A stretch of 64,000 bases of DNA from Flavobacterium channae (GTDB lineage Bacteria > Bacteroidota > Bacteroidia > Flavobacteriales > Flavobacteriaceae). The stretch covers positions 2,232,001 through 2,296,000 of the forward strand of contig NZ_CP089096.1 in the NCBI RefSeq assembly GCF_021172165.1. Reading direction: 5' to 3'. The position numbers and the translations under genes were made by a program. Below the pieces are notes generated by a model, which did not search any database, was not told the DNA's origin, and was given only the letters and a program-made list of their open reading frames with translations. Shown one piece after another: positions 18,104 to 28,581 of this stretch (within the stretch, counting starts at the first letter, position 1; each line of letters starts with the position of its first letter).

Positions 18104-19360
18104 ATGGAATCAGTACAAGCTATAAAACAACGATTTGAAATTATTGGGAACGACCCAAAACTCAATCGTGCCGTGGAGAAAGCCATTCAGGTTGCTCCAA
18201 CGGATATTTCAGTATTGGTAACAGGTGAAAGTGGTGTTGGAAAAGAAAGCATTCCAAAAATTATACACTCGCTTTCACACAGAAAACACGGAAAATATAT
18301 TGCAGTAAACTGTGGTGCAATTCCTGAAGGAACTATAGATTCAGAATTATTTGGACACGAAAAAGGTTCGTTTACAGGAGCGACTAACACGCGTGAAGGT
18401 TATTTTGAAGTAGCCGATGGAGGAACTATATTTTTGGACGAAGTTGGCGAATTACCTTTAACCACTCAAGTCCGTTTATTACGTGTTTTGGAAAATGGCG
18501 AATTTATCAAAGTAGGTTCATCGCAAGTTCAAAAAACGAATGTTCGTATAGTAGCGGCTACAAATGTAAATATGTTTGAAGCCATTGAAAAAGGAAAATT
18601 TCGAGAAGACTTATTCTATCGTTTAAGTACCGTAGATATTATGTTGCCGCCACTTCGTGAGCGTAAAGACGACATACATTTGTTATTTAGAAAATTCGCT
18701 TCAGATTTTGCTCATAAATACAAAATGCCACCTATTAAATTAGAAGATAATGCAGTAGAATTGCTTTTAAAATATAGATGGAGTGGAAATATTCGTCAAT
18801 TACGAAATGTTGCCGAACAAATTTCAGTTTTAGAAACAAAACGTGATATTTCATCTCAAACACTTCTCTCCTATTTACCAATGGAAAACCCTAATTTACC
18901 ATCGGTTATTGGGACACCAAAATCGGAAAGCGACTTTAGTAACGAGAGAGAAATTCTGTACAAAGTTCTTTTCGATATGAAAAGTGATTTGAACGATTTA
19001 AAAAAATTAACTTTAGAACTGATGCAAAACGGAAGTTCGAAAGTACAAGAAGCAAACAAAGGATTAATTCAAAAAATTTATGGTAAACCTGAAGAAAATG
19101 CTGTTTTTGAAGAAGAACCAAGAGTAGAAATGATTCCGAATCAAACTAATTTAATTCAGGATGAGTTTGATGATGACGACGAAAACTATTTGTTTGCAGA
19201 AACGGTTGATGAAGAAGAAACATTGAGTTTAGAAGCTAAAGAAATCGAATTGATTAAAAAATCTTTAGAAAGAAACAAAGGAAAAAGAAAAGCTGCTGCT
19301 GATGAATTAGGAATTTCGGAACGCACTTTATATAGAAAAATAAAACAATACGATTTATAA
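18104..19360 (+). CDS. Sigma-54-interacting AAA+ transcriptional activator
   Basis: 418 residues. The AAA+ domain begins almost at once: Walker A GESGVGKES (41-49), the sigma-54 contact loop GSFTGA at 88-93 (usual form GAFTGA), Walker B GGTIFLDE at 106-113, and the arginine-finger region FREDLFYRLS. There is no N-terminal receiver or GAF domain, so its input is unclear. A low-complexity acidic linker leads to a C-terminal Fis-type helix-turn-helix (AADELGISERTLYRKIKQY). Its stop overlaps the lptE start (TAATG). A sigma-54-like sequence occurs 1.8 kb downstream before groES. It is probably an enhancer-binding protein for RpoN promoters. Confidence 0.9.
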   Translation: MESVQAIKQRFEIIGNDPKLNRAVEKAIQVAPTDISVLVTGESGVGKESIPKIIHSLSHRKHGKYIAVNCGAIPEGTIDSELFGHEKGSFTGATNTREGYFEVADGGTIFLDEVGELPLTTQVRLLRVLENGEFIKVGSSQVQKTNVRIVAATNVNMFEAIEKGKFREDLFYRLSTVDIMLPPLRERKDDIHLLFRKFASDFAHKYKMPPIKLEDNAVELLLKYRWSGNIRQLRNVAEQISVLETKRDISSQTLLSYLPMENPNLPSVIGTPKSESDFSNEREILYKVLFDMKSDLNDLKKLTLELMQNGSSKVQEANKGLIQKIYGKPEENAVFEEEPRVEMIPNQTNLIQDEFDDDDENYLFAETVDEEETLSLEAKEIELIKKSLERNKGKRKAAADELGISERTLYRKIKQYDL

Positions 19361-19863
19361 TGAAGTATTTCAAAATCATACTAGTATTATCTATTTCACT
19401 TCTTTTAAATAGTTGTGGTATTTATAATATGACTGGTTCTCAACCTATTAATGCTAAAACGTTTCAGGTAAATTATTTCCAAAATAATGCACCATTAGTA
19501 GAACCTGGAATTGAAAGAACTTTTACATTAGAATTACAAGACATCATACAAAGTCAAACAAATCTAAACTTAGTTAGTCAAGGCGGTGAATTAATTTACG
19601 AAGGTGAAATTACAGATTATCGTATTACACCTATGACTGCTACTGCAGATCAAAGAGCGGCTCAAAATAGATTAACAATTACTATTTTAGTTCGATTTAC
19701 AAACCGAAACAAAGAAGAAGATGATTTTGAAAAGCGTTTTTCATTCTATTATGATTTTGACGCCAATCAACAATTAGTTGGTTCACAATTAACAACAGCA
19801 TTAGATGTTATTTTTGAACGTATTACACAAGATGTTTTCAATGAGTCATTAGCTAAATGGTAA
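19360..19863 (+). CDS. lptE: LptE-family outer-membrane lipoprotein
   Basis: 167 residues. A lipoprotein signal ends in LLLNSCGIYNMTG (Cys19). The mature domain has the LptE pattern: an early aromatic-rich strand, then a helix ending LQDIIQSQTNL, a YEGEITDYRI strand, and a C-terminal ALDVIFERITQDVFNESLAKW helix. LptE plugs the LptD barrel and helps place lipopolysaccharide in the outer leaflet. It overlaps the sigma-54 regulator by one base and is followed within 15 bp by the next gene, so it is translationally linked to its operon. Confidence 0.85.
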   Translation: MKYFKIILVLSISLLLNSCGIYNMTGSQPINAKTFQVNYFQNNAPLVEPGIERTFTLELQDIIQSQTNLNLVSQGGELIYEGEITDYRITPMTATADQRAAQNRLTITILVRFTNRNKEEDDFEKRFSFYYDFDANQQLVGSQLTTALDVIFERITQDVFNESLAKW

Positions 19864-19878
19864 TTAATTTATAAACTT

Positions 19879-20685
19879 TTGAATATATCTGATTTAACAT
19901 ATCTTTTAAACAAGCCCGAAACTATAAATGAAAAGCAAACCATTGCTTTAGAAAATGTAGTTTTGCAGTTTCCTTATTTTCAAGCGGCTCGTGCTTTACA
20001 CTTAAAAGGATTGTACAATCAAGAAAGTTTTAGATACAATTACGAATTAAAGAAAACAGCTGCAAACACAAGCGATAGAACTATTTTATTTGAATTTATT
20101 ACTTCTGATAATTTTACAGCCATTCAGCAAGAGAAAATCGATGAAATTCAAAAATCATTATTGGATATTGAAGTTCATCATGTTGAAGAAGTTATTGTAA
20201 TACCAGAAATTATACCTATAGAAATAGAAGAAACAACTCAAGAAGTTGAATCTACCACAGAAACATCAGAAGAAAAATTAGAAATTGGAAAACCTTTGCA
20301 ATTTACACCATCAGAAAGGCATTCCTTTCAAGAATGGTTACAATTGACAAAATTTGCACCTATAGAACGTAATTCTGATGAAAAAAACGATGTAAACGAG
20401 GTCGAAAAACAAAAAAAACTAGACTTAATTGATAAATTTATTGAAGCTAATCCAAAAATTGCTCCAATAAAAGAAACAACCAAAGCACCTGCAAATATTA
20501 GCAAAAGCGTTGAAGAGCCAACGCATCTAATGACCGAAACTTTAGCAAAAGTATATTTGGAACAAAAAAAATATACAAAAGCCATACAAGCTTATGAAAT
20601 ATTAATTTTGAAATATCCAGAAAAAAGTAGTTTCTTTGCAGACCGAATAAATGAAATCAAAAATTTACAACAAAATAATAATTAA
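19879..20685 (+). CDS. Conserved flavobacterial protein with C-terminal TPR
   Basis: 268 residues from a TTG at 19879. No earlier in-frame ATG fits and the first internal ATG codes for a residue beyond 200, so TTG is forced. The N-terminal ~95 residues (starting MNISDLTYLLNKPE) are helical. The middle is acidic and low-complexity, rich in Glu, Thr and Ile. The C-terminal ~45 residues form one tetratricopeptide-like hairpin (LAKVYLEQKKYTKAIQAYE). No signal peptide. It sits between lptE and secG in one operon, which hints at an envelope-related role, but its function is unknown to me. Confidence 0.75.
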   Translation: MNISDLTYLLNKPETINEKQTIALENVVLQFPYFQAARALHLKGLYNQESFRYNYELKKTAANTSDRTILFEFITSDNFTAIQQEKIDEIQKSLLDIEVHHVEEVIVIPEIIPIEIEETTQEVESTTETSEEKLEIGKPLQFTPSERHSFQEWLQLTKFAPIERNSDEKNDVNEVEKQKKLDLIDKFIEANPKIAPIKETTKAPANISKSVEEPTHLMTETLAKVYLEQKKYTKAIQAYEILILKYPEKSSFFADRINEIKNLQQNNN

Positions 20686-20687
20686 TT

Positions 20688-21050
20688 ATGGGATTCACAG
20701 GTTTTTTAATTGCGATAACAATTGTTTGTTTTTTATTAATCTTAGCTATTATGGTTCAAAACCCTAAAGGTGGAGGTTTATCTTCTTCATTTGGTGGTTC
20801 TCAACAATTAGGTGGAGTTCAAAAAACAACTGACTTTTTAGATAAAAGTACTTGGACATTAGGTGGAATTTTAATTGCTTTAATTTTACTTTCTAGTTTA
20901 AGTTTTAATGGAGCTGCATCTGGTTCTAAAGTTTTAGGTGAAGACGAAACTTCTGCTCCTTCAACTACAATCCCAACAACTCCAGAAGCTACAAAACAAG
21001 CTGCTCCTGCTGCTACACCAGCTCCAACAGCTACAGATTCTACAAAATAA
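20688..21050 (+). CDS. secG: Preprotein translocase subunit SecG
   Basis: 120 residues with two membrane helices: GFLIAITIVCFLLILAIMVQ at the N-terminus and WTLGGILIALILLSSLSF near 55-75. They are joined by the SecG signature QNPKGGGLSSSFGGSQQLGG. A Thr/Ala/Pro-rich tail of ~45 residues extends beyond the usual SecG core, as in other Bacteroidota. It is the accessory subunit of SecYEG. It lies 2 bp after the preceding gene and is the last of that operon, followed by a strong terminator. Confidence 0.95.
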   Translation: MGFTGFLIAITIVCFLLILAIMVQNPKGGGLSSSFGGSQQLGGVQKTTDFLDKSTWTLGGILIALILLSSLSFNGAASGSKVLGEDETSAPSTTIPTTPEATKQAAPAATPAPTATDSTK

Positions 21051-21070
21051 GAATTAAAAAACAATATATA

Positions 21071-21102
21071 AATGCCAGCATGTCAGTGCTGGCATTTTTT
21101 TT
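21071..21102 (+). terminator. Terminator after secG
   Basis: Perfect 10-bp stem AATGCCAGCA / TGCTGGCATT with a 6-nt loop and a long T run. It insulates groESL from the upstream operon. Confidence 0.9.
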
Positions 21103-21114
21103 AAGGAAAAATTG

Positions 21115-21144
21115 TCAGAAAATCGCTTTGGCACAATTTCTGAA
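21115..21144 (+). promoter_or_regulatory. groES upstream element: inverted repeat overlapping a sigma-54-like site
   Basis: TCAGAAA (21115-21121) and TTTCTGA (21137-21143) form a perfect inverted repeat. Within it TGGCAC at 21129 plus the later TG at 21141 resembles TGGCAC-N5-TTGC, but the -12 half is poor (CTGA). No CIRCE element and no TAnnTTTG box was seen in the 139-bp groES leader. It may be the heat-shock control site; sigma-54 use is tentative. Confidence 0.4.
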
Positions 21145-21189
21145 AAACAACAAGCAACAAAATAATTTTAATAAACAAAATATACAACT

Positions 21190-21465
21190 ATGTCATTAAA
21201 CATTAAACCAATTTCAGATCGCGTAGTGATTGCTCCATTGGCAGCAGAAACTACAACAGCTTCAGGAATTATTATTCCAGACACTGCAAAAGAAAAACCT
21301 CAAAAAGGAACAGTGGTAGCCATAGGAAATGGAAAAAAAGATTACACTATGACTGTTAAGGTTGGGGATACAGTTTTATACGGTAAATATTCAGGAACTG
21401 AGTTCAAATATGAAGGTAAAGATTACCTGATTATGAGAGAAGATGAAATTTATGCAATTTTATAA
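21190..21465 (+). CDS. groES: Co-chaperonin GroES
   Basis: 91 residues, the normal length. N-terminal [16 protein letters not shown] and the mobile loop [20 protein letters not shown] are typical; the roof strand and C-terminus ([13 protein letters not shown]) are intact. It forms the heptameric lid of the GroEL folding chamber. groEL follows after 50 bp and is surely in the same transcript. Confidence 0.98.
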   Translation: MSLNIKPISDRVVIAPLAAETTTASGIIIPDTAKEKPQKGTVVAIGNGKKDYTMTVKVGDTVLYGKYSGTEFKYEGKDYLIMREDEIYAIL

Positions 21466-21491
21466 CAATCGAAGACTGAAAAATTAAGTAA

Positions 21492-23141
<1,650 letters not shown>

Positions 23142-23161
23142 TTAAAAAATTAATAGTTTAT

Positions 23162-23197
23162 AAAAAAACCGATTAGATTTTCTAATCGGTTTTTTTT
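23162..23197. terminator. Bidirectional terminator between groEL and the HMA gene
   Basis: Perfect 16-bp stem (AAAAAAACCGATTAGA and complement) with a 3-nt loop, giving T runs on both strands. It serves groEL on plus and the metal operon on minus. Confidence 0.88.
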
Positions 23198-23198
23198 A

Positions 23199-23543
23199 TT
23201 ACTCCATTCTTTCGTATAAACAACAACCATGCAACTTCTCGTAAACCGCATCACTTGCTTTTATATACTGTGTATCATGGCCAGCTAACGCAATTGCTTT
23301 GGCAACATCTTCTTTAGAACATTTAGTTTCATCAATGATTAAATGAATATCTCCATGTTCGGAATGCCATTCAGCACTTTTAACTCCTTTAACTGAATAA
23401 GCAGCTTTTTCTATTCGCTTTTCACACATTCCACAATTTCCAGCTACTTTAAACTCTACATTTTTGTTTTTGCTTTTCTTTTCTTGTGCTACCATTGTAA
23501 ATGAAAAAAGACAAGCTAATACTAATAAAACTAATTTTTTCAT
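23199..23543 (-). CDS. Secreted heavy-metal-associated (HMA) domain protein
   Basis: 114 residues. A signal peptide (KLVLLVLACLFSFTMVAQ) is followed by a ferredoxin-like HMA domain with metal motif GNCGMCEKRIEKA (Cys37 and Cys40). Later residues (HDTQYIKASDAVYEKLHGCCLYERME) add a His and a Cys-Cys pair. It probably binds copper or a related soft metal in the periplasm. It follows the TonB receptor by 23 bp in the same direction, and with the HYC_CC_PP protein forms a three-gene metal-linked set. Transport direction and metal identity are not shown by sequence. Confidence 0.85.
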   Translation of the reverse strand: MKKLVLLVLACLFSFTMVAQEKKSKNKNVEFKVAGNCGMCEKRIEKAAYSVKGVKSAEWHSEHGDIHLIIDETKCSKEDVAKAIALAGHDTQYIKASDAVYEKLHGCCLYERME

Positions 23544-23566
23544 ATTTCTATTTGTTTTTAAATTGA

Positions 23567-25849
23567 TTAATTAAGAGCTTCATGCTCTTCCATGTTATGA
23601 TTTTCTTTTCTATCTTTTATTTTAAAACGTAATCCAGCATAATACATTGCACCAAATGTTGGCCCATATATCATACTACTATCAAAATAAGTACCAAACG
23701 GGTTATCATTTTGAACAATTCCATTTTTTTGTTTGTAATTCCCCATATTCTCACCTCCTACATACACTTCAAATGTGCTAGAAAATGTTCTTGTAATTTG
23801 CGCATTTAAAACCCCAAATGCAGGCGCATATTCATTCAATTGATAAGCAGTAGGATTCGACTGTGTAAACGGTAATCTTTGTTCACCTAACCAATTATAT
23901 GTAACATCAAATTTCCACTGTTGTCCTTTGTCTTTAATATGTGTTTCATAAGCTAAATTACCAAAAACTCTGTGCTTAGCCTGAAGCGCTCTTTGCATTT
24001 GTCCTGTAGTAAACTGAGTTTGCACATCGTAATACTTATAAGCAGTTTTAAAAGTCAAATGCGTCATTAAATCAATAGAAAATTCAGCTTGAAATGAATT
24101 TGCGAAACTTTTTCCATCTAAATTATAAAACAATACTTCTTGAGGAGAATAATCGATATCTACTACAGCTTGGTTTTGGAAATCTGTACGATAATAATCT
24201 AAAATTATTTCAGAATCTTTTCCAGCTAATTTGAATTTTTGAATAAAACTCAAACCATAATTCCAAGCTATTTCAGGATCTAAACCATATAATTTTCCGT
24301 TTGTATTTAAAATTGAAAAACTTCTATTTGATGCAAATAATTGTTGGTTTTCGGCAAAAATATTAGCCGCACGTTTTCCTCTTCCTGCTGAAGCTCTAAT
24401 TACTGCTTCTTTCCAAGGATTGTAACGAATATGCAATCTTGGTGTAATAAAAGTTCCTAAACGATTGTGATTATCAACACGTCCACCAGCAACTAAACTG
24501 AAATTATCCGAATTATCATAAGTATATTCGAAAAATGCCCCAACAGAATTATCAACTCTTGAGAAATCGCGACTAAAATTCACATCAACTAACTCATTAT
24601 AATCGTCATACGAAAAATTAATTCCTGTTGTAAATTTATTTTTAGTGTTATTGATTATAGAATTAAATAAAAGATTTGAATAAAAACTTTTCTGTTGAAT
24701 ATTGTATTGGTTTAACCCAAAATACGATTCTTGTTTGTGTGATTGAAATGAATTTTGGAATCCAAAACTTTGATAGGGCATATCTGGAAATACATAACCT
24801 GTTTTGTTTGAAATCTCAATCTTTTCGGTATTAATTTCACTTCCCCAAGCATTCGTTGTTAATCTATCTGTATCAGGATTAAATTTCATTTCTCCAGCTT
24901 GTTTTTCATCGTTCATATATCGAACATTTAAAAAACTAACAATTCCATTTTCAGCATCGTTGTATTGCCAACGATTTAAAATATTAACTTGTTTTCCAAT
25001 TGGTCCATCTAAAAAACCATCATTATTCATATCATTTTTACCTACACGAGTATTTCCGTGTAAGAATAATGTTGAACTTAATTTATCTGAAAATTTATTA
25101 TTAAAATGCGTGTTAATTTCATAACGCTGATCTTGCGATGCATAAGCATTCAAGAAAAATGGAATGTCATTTATAGGTTTTAAAACCTCGTAATTAATTT
25201 GTCCCGAAATACTTTCATAACCATTAATTACACTTCCAGCACCTTTAGTAATCTGAATACTTTCAACCCACGTCCCAGGAACAAAAGACAAACCGTAAGC
25301 TTGTGATGCTCCACGAACAGAAGGAATATTTTCTTCGGCAATTAAAATATACGGACTTGTTAATCCTAACATTTTTATTTGTCGATTTCCTGTTACTGCA
25401 TCAGAAAAATTCACATCGATAGAAGGATTGGTACTAAAACTTTCAGACAAGTTACAACAAGCTGCTTTTAACAACTCCTTCTGTCCCATCACTTGTACAT
25501 TTTGAACCTTATACAAAGAGTGTTCGGTTCCTTTTTTAGTTTTAGCAATAGTAACTTCTCTAAGTGTATTAACTTCTTTTAAAATAACAGAAACAGCATT
25601 GCTAACTACGTCTATTTTTTGAGTTTCAAAACCAATATAACTAACAACTAACGAAGAAGTTTCTGGTGATTTCTTTAAAGTAAAATTTCCATTTTCGTCA
25701 GTTGTGGTTCCAATAGAAGTATTGAACCAAAAGACATTTGCCCCTAACAAAGGCTGATTATTTTCGTCTGTAACTATTCCTTTAATGGTTTCTTGTGAAT
25801 AAATAAAAGTAGAAACAAAGAATAGCAAAAACGCTATATTTTTAAACAT
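23567..25849 (-). CDS. TonB-dependent outer-membrane receptor, probably metal-related
   Basis: 760 residues. A signal peptide is followed by a carboxypeptidase-regulatory-like domain (IKGIVTDENNQPLLGANVFW, about 22-100), then the plug (GQKELLKAACCNLSESF with a Cys pair, DAVTGNRQIKMLGL, and VNGYESISGQINYEV-like end), then the 22-strand barrel ending in an aromatic residue region (YYAGLRFKIKD) with a short His/Glu-rich tail. It imports a ligand across the outer membrane using TonB energy. Neighbours (HMA protein downstream, Cys-rich HYC_CC_PP protein upstream) suggest copper or another transition metal; this is inference. Confidence 0.9.
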   Translation of the reverse strand: MFKNIAFLLFFVSTFIYSQETIKGIVTDENNQPLLGANVFWFNTSIGTTTDENGNFTLKKSPETSSLVVSYIGFETQKIDVVSNAVSVILKEVNTLREVTIAKTKKGTEHSLYKVQNVQVMGQKELLKAACCNLSESFSTNPSIDVNFSDAVTGNRQIKMLGLTSPYILIAEENIPSVRGASQAYGLSFVPGTWVESIQITKGAGSVINGYESISGQINYEVLKPINDIPFFLNAYASQDQRYEINTHFNNKFSDKLSSTLFLHGNTRVGKNDMNNDGFLDGPIGKQVNILNRWQYNDAENGIVSFLNVRYMNDEKQAGEMKFNPDTDRLTTNAWGSEINTEKIEISNKTGYVFPDMPYQSFGFQNSFQSHKQESYFGLNQYNIQQKSFYSNLLFNSIINNTKNKFTTGINFSYDDYNELVDVNFSRDFSRVDNSVGAFFEYTYDNSDNFSLVAGGRVDNHNRLGTFITPRLHIRYNPWKEAVIRASAGRGKRAANIFAENQQLFASNRSFSILNTNGKLYGLDPEIAWNYGLSFIQKFKLAGKDSEIILDYYRTDFQNQAVVDIDYSPQEVLFYNLDGKSFANSFQAEFSIDLMTHLTFKTAYKYYDVQTQFTTGQMQRALQAKHRVFGNLAYETHIKDKGQQWKFDVTYNWLGEQRLPFTQSNPTAYQLNEYAPAFGVLNAQITRTFSSTFEVYVGGENMGNYKQKNGIVQNDNPFGTYFDSSMIYGPTFGAMYYAGLRFKIKDRKENHNMEEHEALN

Positions 25850-25903
25850 AATGATTTATTTATTGTTATTAATTCTTTATAAAGTCAGAATAAAAACAAT
25901 AAA

Positions 25904-26311
25904 TTATGCGTAAAAAACCAATTGACAATATAGTTTATAGAGTGGCGGTGCATTTGAATCGCAATAAAATGCAGCGTCGTTTGATGTTGTAGAAAATGGC
26001 ACAAACGGAACCAAAGTTGCAGTCCATTCTGTATTAAAAACCGCTTGATCTAAATCTAATTGAAGTACTTTAACAAGAACATCATCGGTTTTCTTTTCTA
26101 CTTTAATAAGTTTATTTGAACAACATGAACTATGCGAATTTTCTTTCACACAACAAGAGGTTGTTTTCTCTACATACGGTTCTTCTTCATGAAATTGAAA
26201 TGAAACAGAAGCTATTTCATCTTTACAATAATGCACAGATAGACTCAACCCTAAATTGGCTAGCAATATTAGAGAAGCAAGAAGTGTACTTATGTATTTT
26301 TTCAAATTCAT
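25904..26311 (-). CDS. HYC_CC_PP family protein
   Basis: 135 residues. N-terminal signal/membrane helix (TLLASLILLANLGLSLSVHYCKDE) contains the HYC motif. Then come two Cys-Cys pairs (TTSCCVKENSHSSCCSNK), and near the end NAPPLYKLYCQLVF supplies the PP motif. These three marks define the HYC_CC_PP family of Bacteroidota, usually near TonB receptors and metal genes. It is probably an envelope metal-binding protein. The downstream receptor starts 54 bp later. A -7-like TACTTTTG lies only a few bases before the ATG (26316-26323), so the transcript might be nearly leaderless; this is weak. Confidence 0.8.
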   Translation of the reverse strand: MNLKKYISTLLASLILLANLGLSLSVHYCKDEIASVSFQFHEEEPYVEKTTSCCVKENSHSSCCSNKLIKVEKKTDDVLVKVLQLDLDQAVFNTEWTATLVPFVPFSTTSNDAAFYCDSNAPPLYKLYCQLVFYA

Positions 26312-26356
26312 TAGTGCAAAAGTATAAAATTGAAAATTAAAATCTATTAAAATTTT

Positions 26357-27712
26357 CTAAATTTCAATTACTTGGCCTAAAAATGGAACCTGACAATTAA
26401 AACCATATTGCTCTTCGACTTTTAATCTTAGTTCATCAGCGGCTTCATTTTCCCCATGAACCATAAATACTTTTTGTGGTTTAGTTTCTAGTTCTGACAA
26501 CCAATTTAACAGGTCTTTCTGATCACCATGAGCAGACAAACTTTCAATTAAAATAATGTTTGCCAAAACTGGATAATAATTCTCATAAATTTTAATTTCT
26601 TCAACACCTTCGAGCAATTTTCTTCCACGAGTTCCTTCTGCCTGATACCCTACTAATGTTACAGTAGTTTCTGGTTTCGAAATCAATTTTTCTAAATAAG
26701 ACAAAACTCTTCCTCCTGTTATCATACCACTGGCCGCGATAACCACTTTTGGTCTTTTATCAAAAACAGCATTCATACTATCTTTAAAATCAGAAATTAA
26801 TGTAAAAACTTTGCGCATTTCATCACAATCCTCAAAAGAAAGCTTGTGCCAAGTTCGATTGCCTTTAAAAACATCTAAAACACTAATTCCCATAGGAGTA
26901 TCTATTATAAATGGAATATCTGGAAGTCGATCTTCTTTTTTTAATTGCCAAATCAGATACATCATTGTTTGCACTCTTTCTACTGCAAAACTTGGAATTA
27001 CAACCGTTCCTCCTCTATTAAATGTATTATTAATAATAGTGTCGAGTTCAAACATAGCATCTGTTTGTGGATGCAATCTATTTCCATAAGTACTTTCTAA
27101 GAAAACATAATCAGCTTTTTTAGGTTTTTGTGGAGGAAACATCAAAACATCATCATCTTGACCAATATCTCCGGAGAAAACCAAAACTTTCCCATCAATT
27201 GTAAGTTCAATCGAACATGCACCTAAAATATGACTTGCATAAAAGAATTTGAAAGAAACACCATCTTCTAAAACAACATCTAAATCTTTTTCAACAACTC
27301 TGAATTTTGGAATAACAGCATCAACATCAACTTCTGTATAAAGCGGTTCGGCTGGCATGTGTTTTGAAAAATGTTCTTCATTCGCTTTTTTTGCTTCTTC
27401 CTCTTGAATTTTAGCACTATCATACAAAATCAAACGCGAAATTTCTTTAGTAGGACGAGTACAGAAAATTTTACCTTTAAACCCTTCTGCAACCAATTTC
27501 GGCAACCAACCGCAATGATCTAAATGTCCGTGAGTAAGCACTACAAAATCTATGGTTTCGGGCAAAACTCCTAGTGGCTCACGATTTAATTCACGCAACG
27601 ATTTAATTCCTTGAAACATTCCACAATCAATCAAAATTCTCAAATTATTGTGTTCAATTAAGGTTTTTGAACCTGTTACGGTTCCGGCTCCACCTAAAAA
27701 ATGAATTTTCAT
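26357..27712 (-). CDS. Metallo-beta-lactamase / beta-CASP family RNA-processing hydrolase
   Basis: 451 residues. The MBL core has MKIHFLGGAGTVTGSK, then the zinc motif THGHLDHCGW, a later HILGACS histidine and SGDIG aspartate. The beta-CASP insert shows FAVERVQ, IDTPMG and the KVVIAASGMITGGRVLSYL segment, and the last zinc-related histidine motif is ESLSAHGDQKDLLNWL plus VHGENEA. This is the YSH1/CPSF-like bacterial group, expected to cut RNA endo- or exonucleolytically. It lies 11 bp downstream of the ATP-cone/nuclease gene on the same strand, so the two are probably co-transcribed. Confidence 0.92.
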   Translation of the reverse strand: MKIHFLGGAGTVTGSKTLIEHNNLRILIDCGMFQGIKSLRELNREPLGVLPETIDFVVLTHGHLDHCGWLPKLVAEGFKGKIFCTRPTKEISRLILYDSAKIQEEEAKKANEEHFSKHMPAEPLYTEVDVDAVIPKFRVVEKDLDVVLEDGVSFKFFYASHILGACSIELTIDGKVLVFSGDIGQDDDVLMFPPQKPKKADYVFLESTYGNRLHPQTDAMFELDTIINNTFNRGGTVVIPSFAVERVQTMMYLIWQLKKEDRLPDIPFIIDTPMGISVLDVFKGNRTWHKLSFEDCDEMRKVFTLISDFKDSMNAVFDKRPKVVIAASGMITGGRVLSYLEKLISKPETTVTLVGYQAEGTRGRKLLEGVEEIKIYENYYPVLANIILIESLSAHGDQKDLLNWLSELETKPQKVFMVHGENEAADELRLKVEEQYGFNCQVPFLGQVIEI

Positions 27713-27723
27713 GATTAAAATTT

Positions 27724-28548
27724 TTAGTTCAACAATTGGTTCGCCTCTTTTATGACATTTTTAATTCTATTATGACTCAATTCAATCGCTTTTAAAATAT
27801 CTGTATTTTGAACCAAATCTTTTATAGTAATGCAATCTAAAATAAGTAAATGTTCTTTTTCAGCTTTTGTGAGCGTGGTTAAACACGTAATTGGGTAAAC
27901 TCTTAACAAATCGATTAACTCTCTAATTCCTTTTTTTTGAGGATAATCCCAGCTCAGAAGATTCAACCCTGAACAAGTACCAAACTGAACAGCATCTGAA
28001 GTAAACCTGCTATTTGTTACTATTAAACATTTTGAAATTTGTCTTTTCTCGGAAAAAAGATTGTATTGCTTTTCCTTAATATCGTTAAAGCGAGACAAAA
28101 TATACATCGGCACCTTAACATCGCTTTTCGCATCTTGATCAGAATGAAATTTACATTCAATCATGGTTACTTCTTCATTTTTAAAGAGCAAAACATCTAT
28201 CTCATGAGAAATACATTTCCCTTGTAGGGTTTCATTCACTTTGGTATGAAAACCCTGATCTTGCATCAACTTTGCTATAAACTTCTCAAAGAAAAATCCG
28301 GCAGGACCTAAACCAAGTAATGCAGTTCTTAAATTGTATCGAGCAGCATGAACATTTGAACAATTTTTAAGTAATTGAAATGCCTTTTTATAAATTTTCT
28401 TTGAAGGAATACCTTCATACATTTCGCTTTCAATTTCACTAACAATCTTTTCTGCCAATGTCTGATTCGCTCCTGATTTTCGGAGTGAATTGATTAATTT
28501 TTGTCTATCATAATGAACTAATTCACCAGAAAACTTAGTGACTTTCAT
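27724..28548 (-). CDS. ATP-cone domain fused to an Mrr-like PD-(D/E)XK nuclease
   Basis: 274 residues. Residues 1-90 resemble the ATP-cone, the nucleotide-sensing domain of ribonucleotide reductases and NrdR (MKVTKFSGELVHYDRQKLINSLRKSGA). Residues ~85-210 look like a restriction-type nuclease: HEIDVLLF (Asp118), then TMIECKFH (Glu131, Lys133), the D-x(n)-E-x-K pattern. The last ~60 residues are helical, with ITIKDLVQNTDILKAIELSHNRI reminiscent of a helix-hairpin-helix. It could be an ATP- or dATP-regulated nuclease in repair or defence. The beta-CASP hydrolase follows 11 bp downstream. Domain assignments come from motif reading only. Confidence 0.75.
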   Translation of the reverse strand: MKVTKFSGELVHYDRQKLINSLRKSGANQTLAEKIVSEIESEMYEGIPSKKIYKKAFQLLKNCSNVHAARYNLRTALLGLGPAGFFFEKFIAKLMQDQGFHTKVNETLQGKCISHEIDVLLFKNEEVTMIECKFHSDQDAKSDVKVPMYILSRFNDIKEKQYNLFSEKRQISKCLIVTNSRFTSDAVQFGTCSGLNLLSWDYPQKKGIRELIDLLRVYPITCLTTLTKAEKEHLLILDCITIKDLVQNTDILKAIELSHNRIKNVIKEANQLLN

Positions 28549-28581
28549 TTTATTATAATTTATACCTAAAGGTACTAAAAA

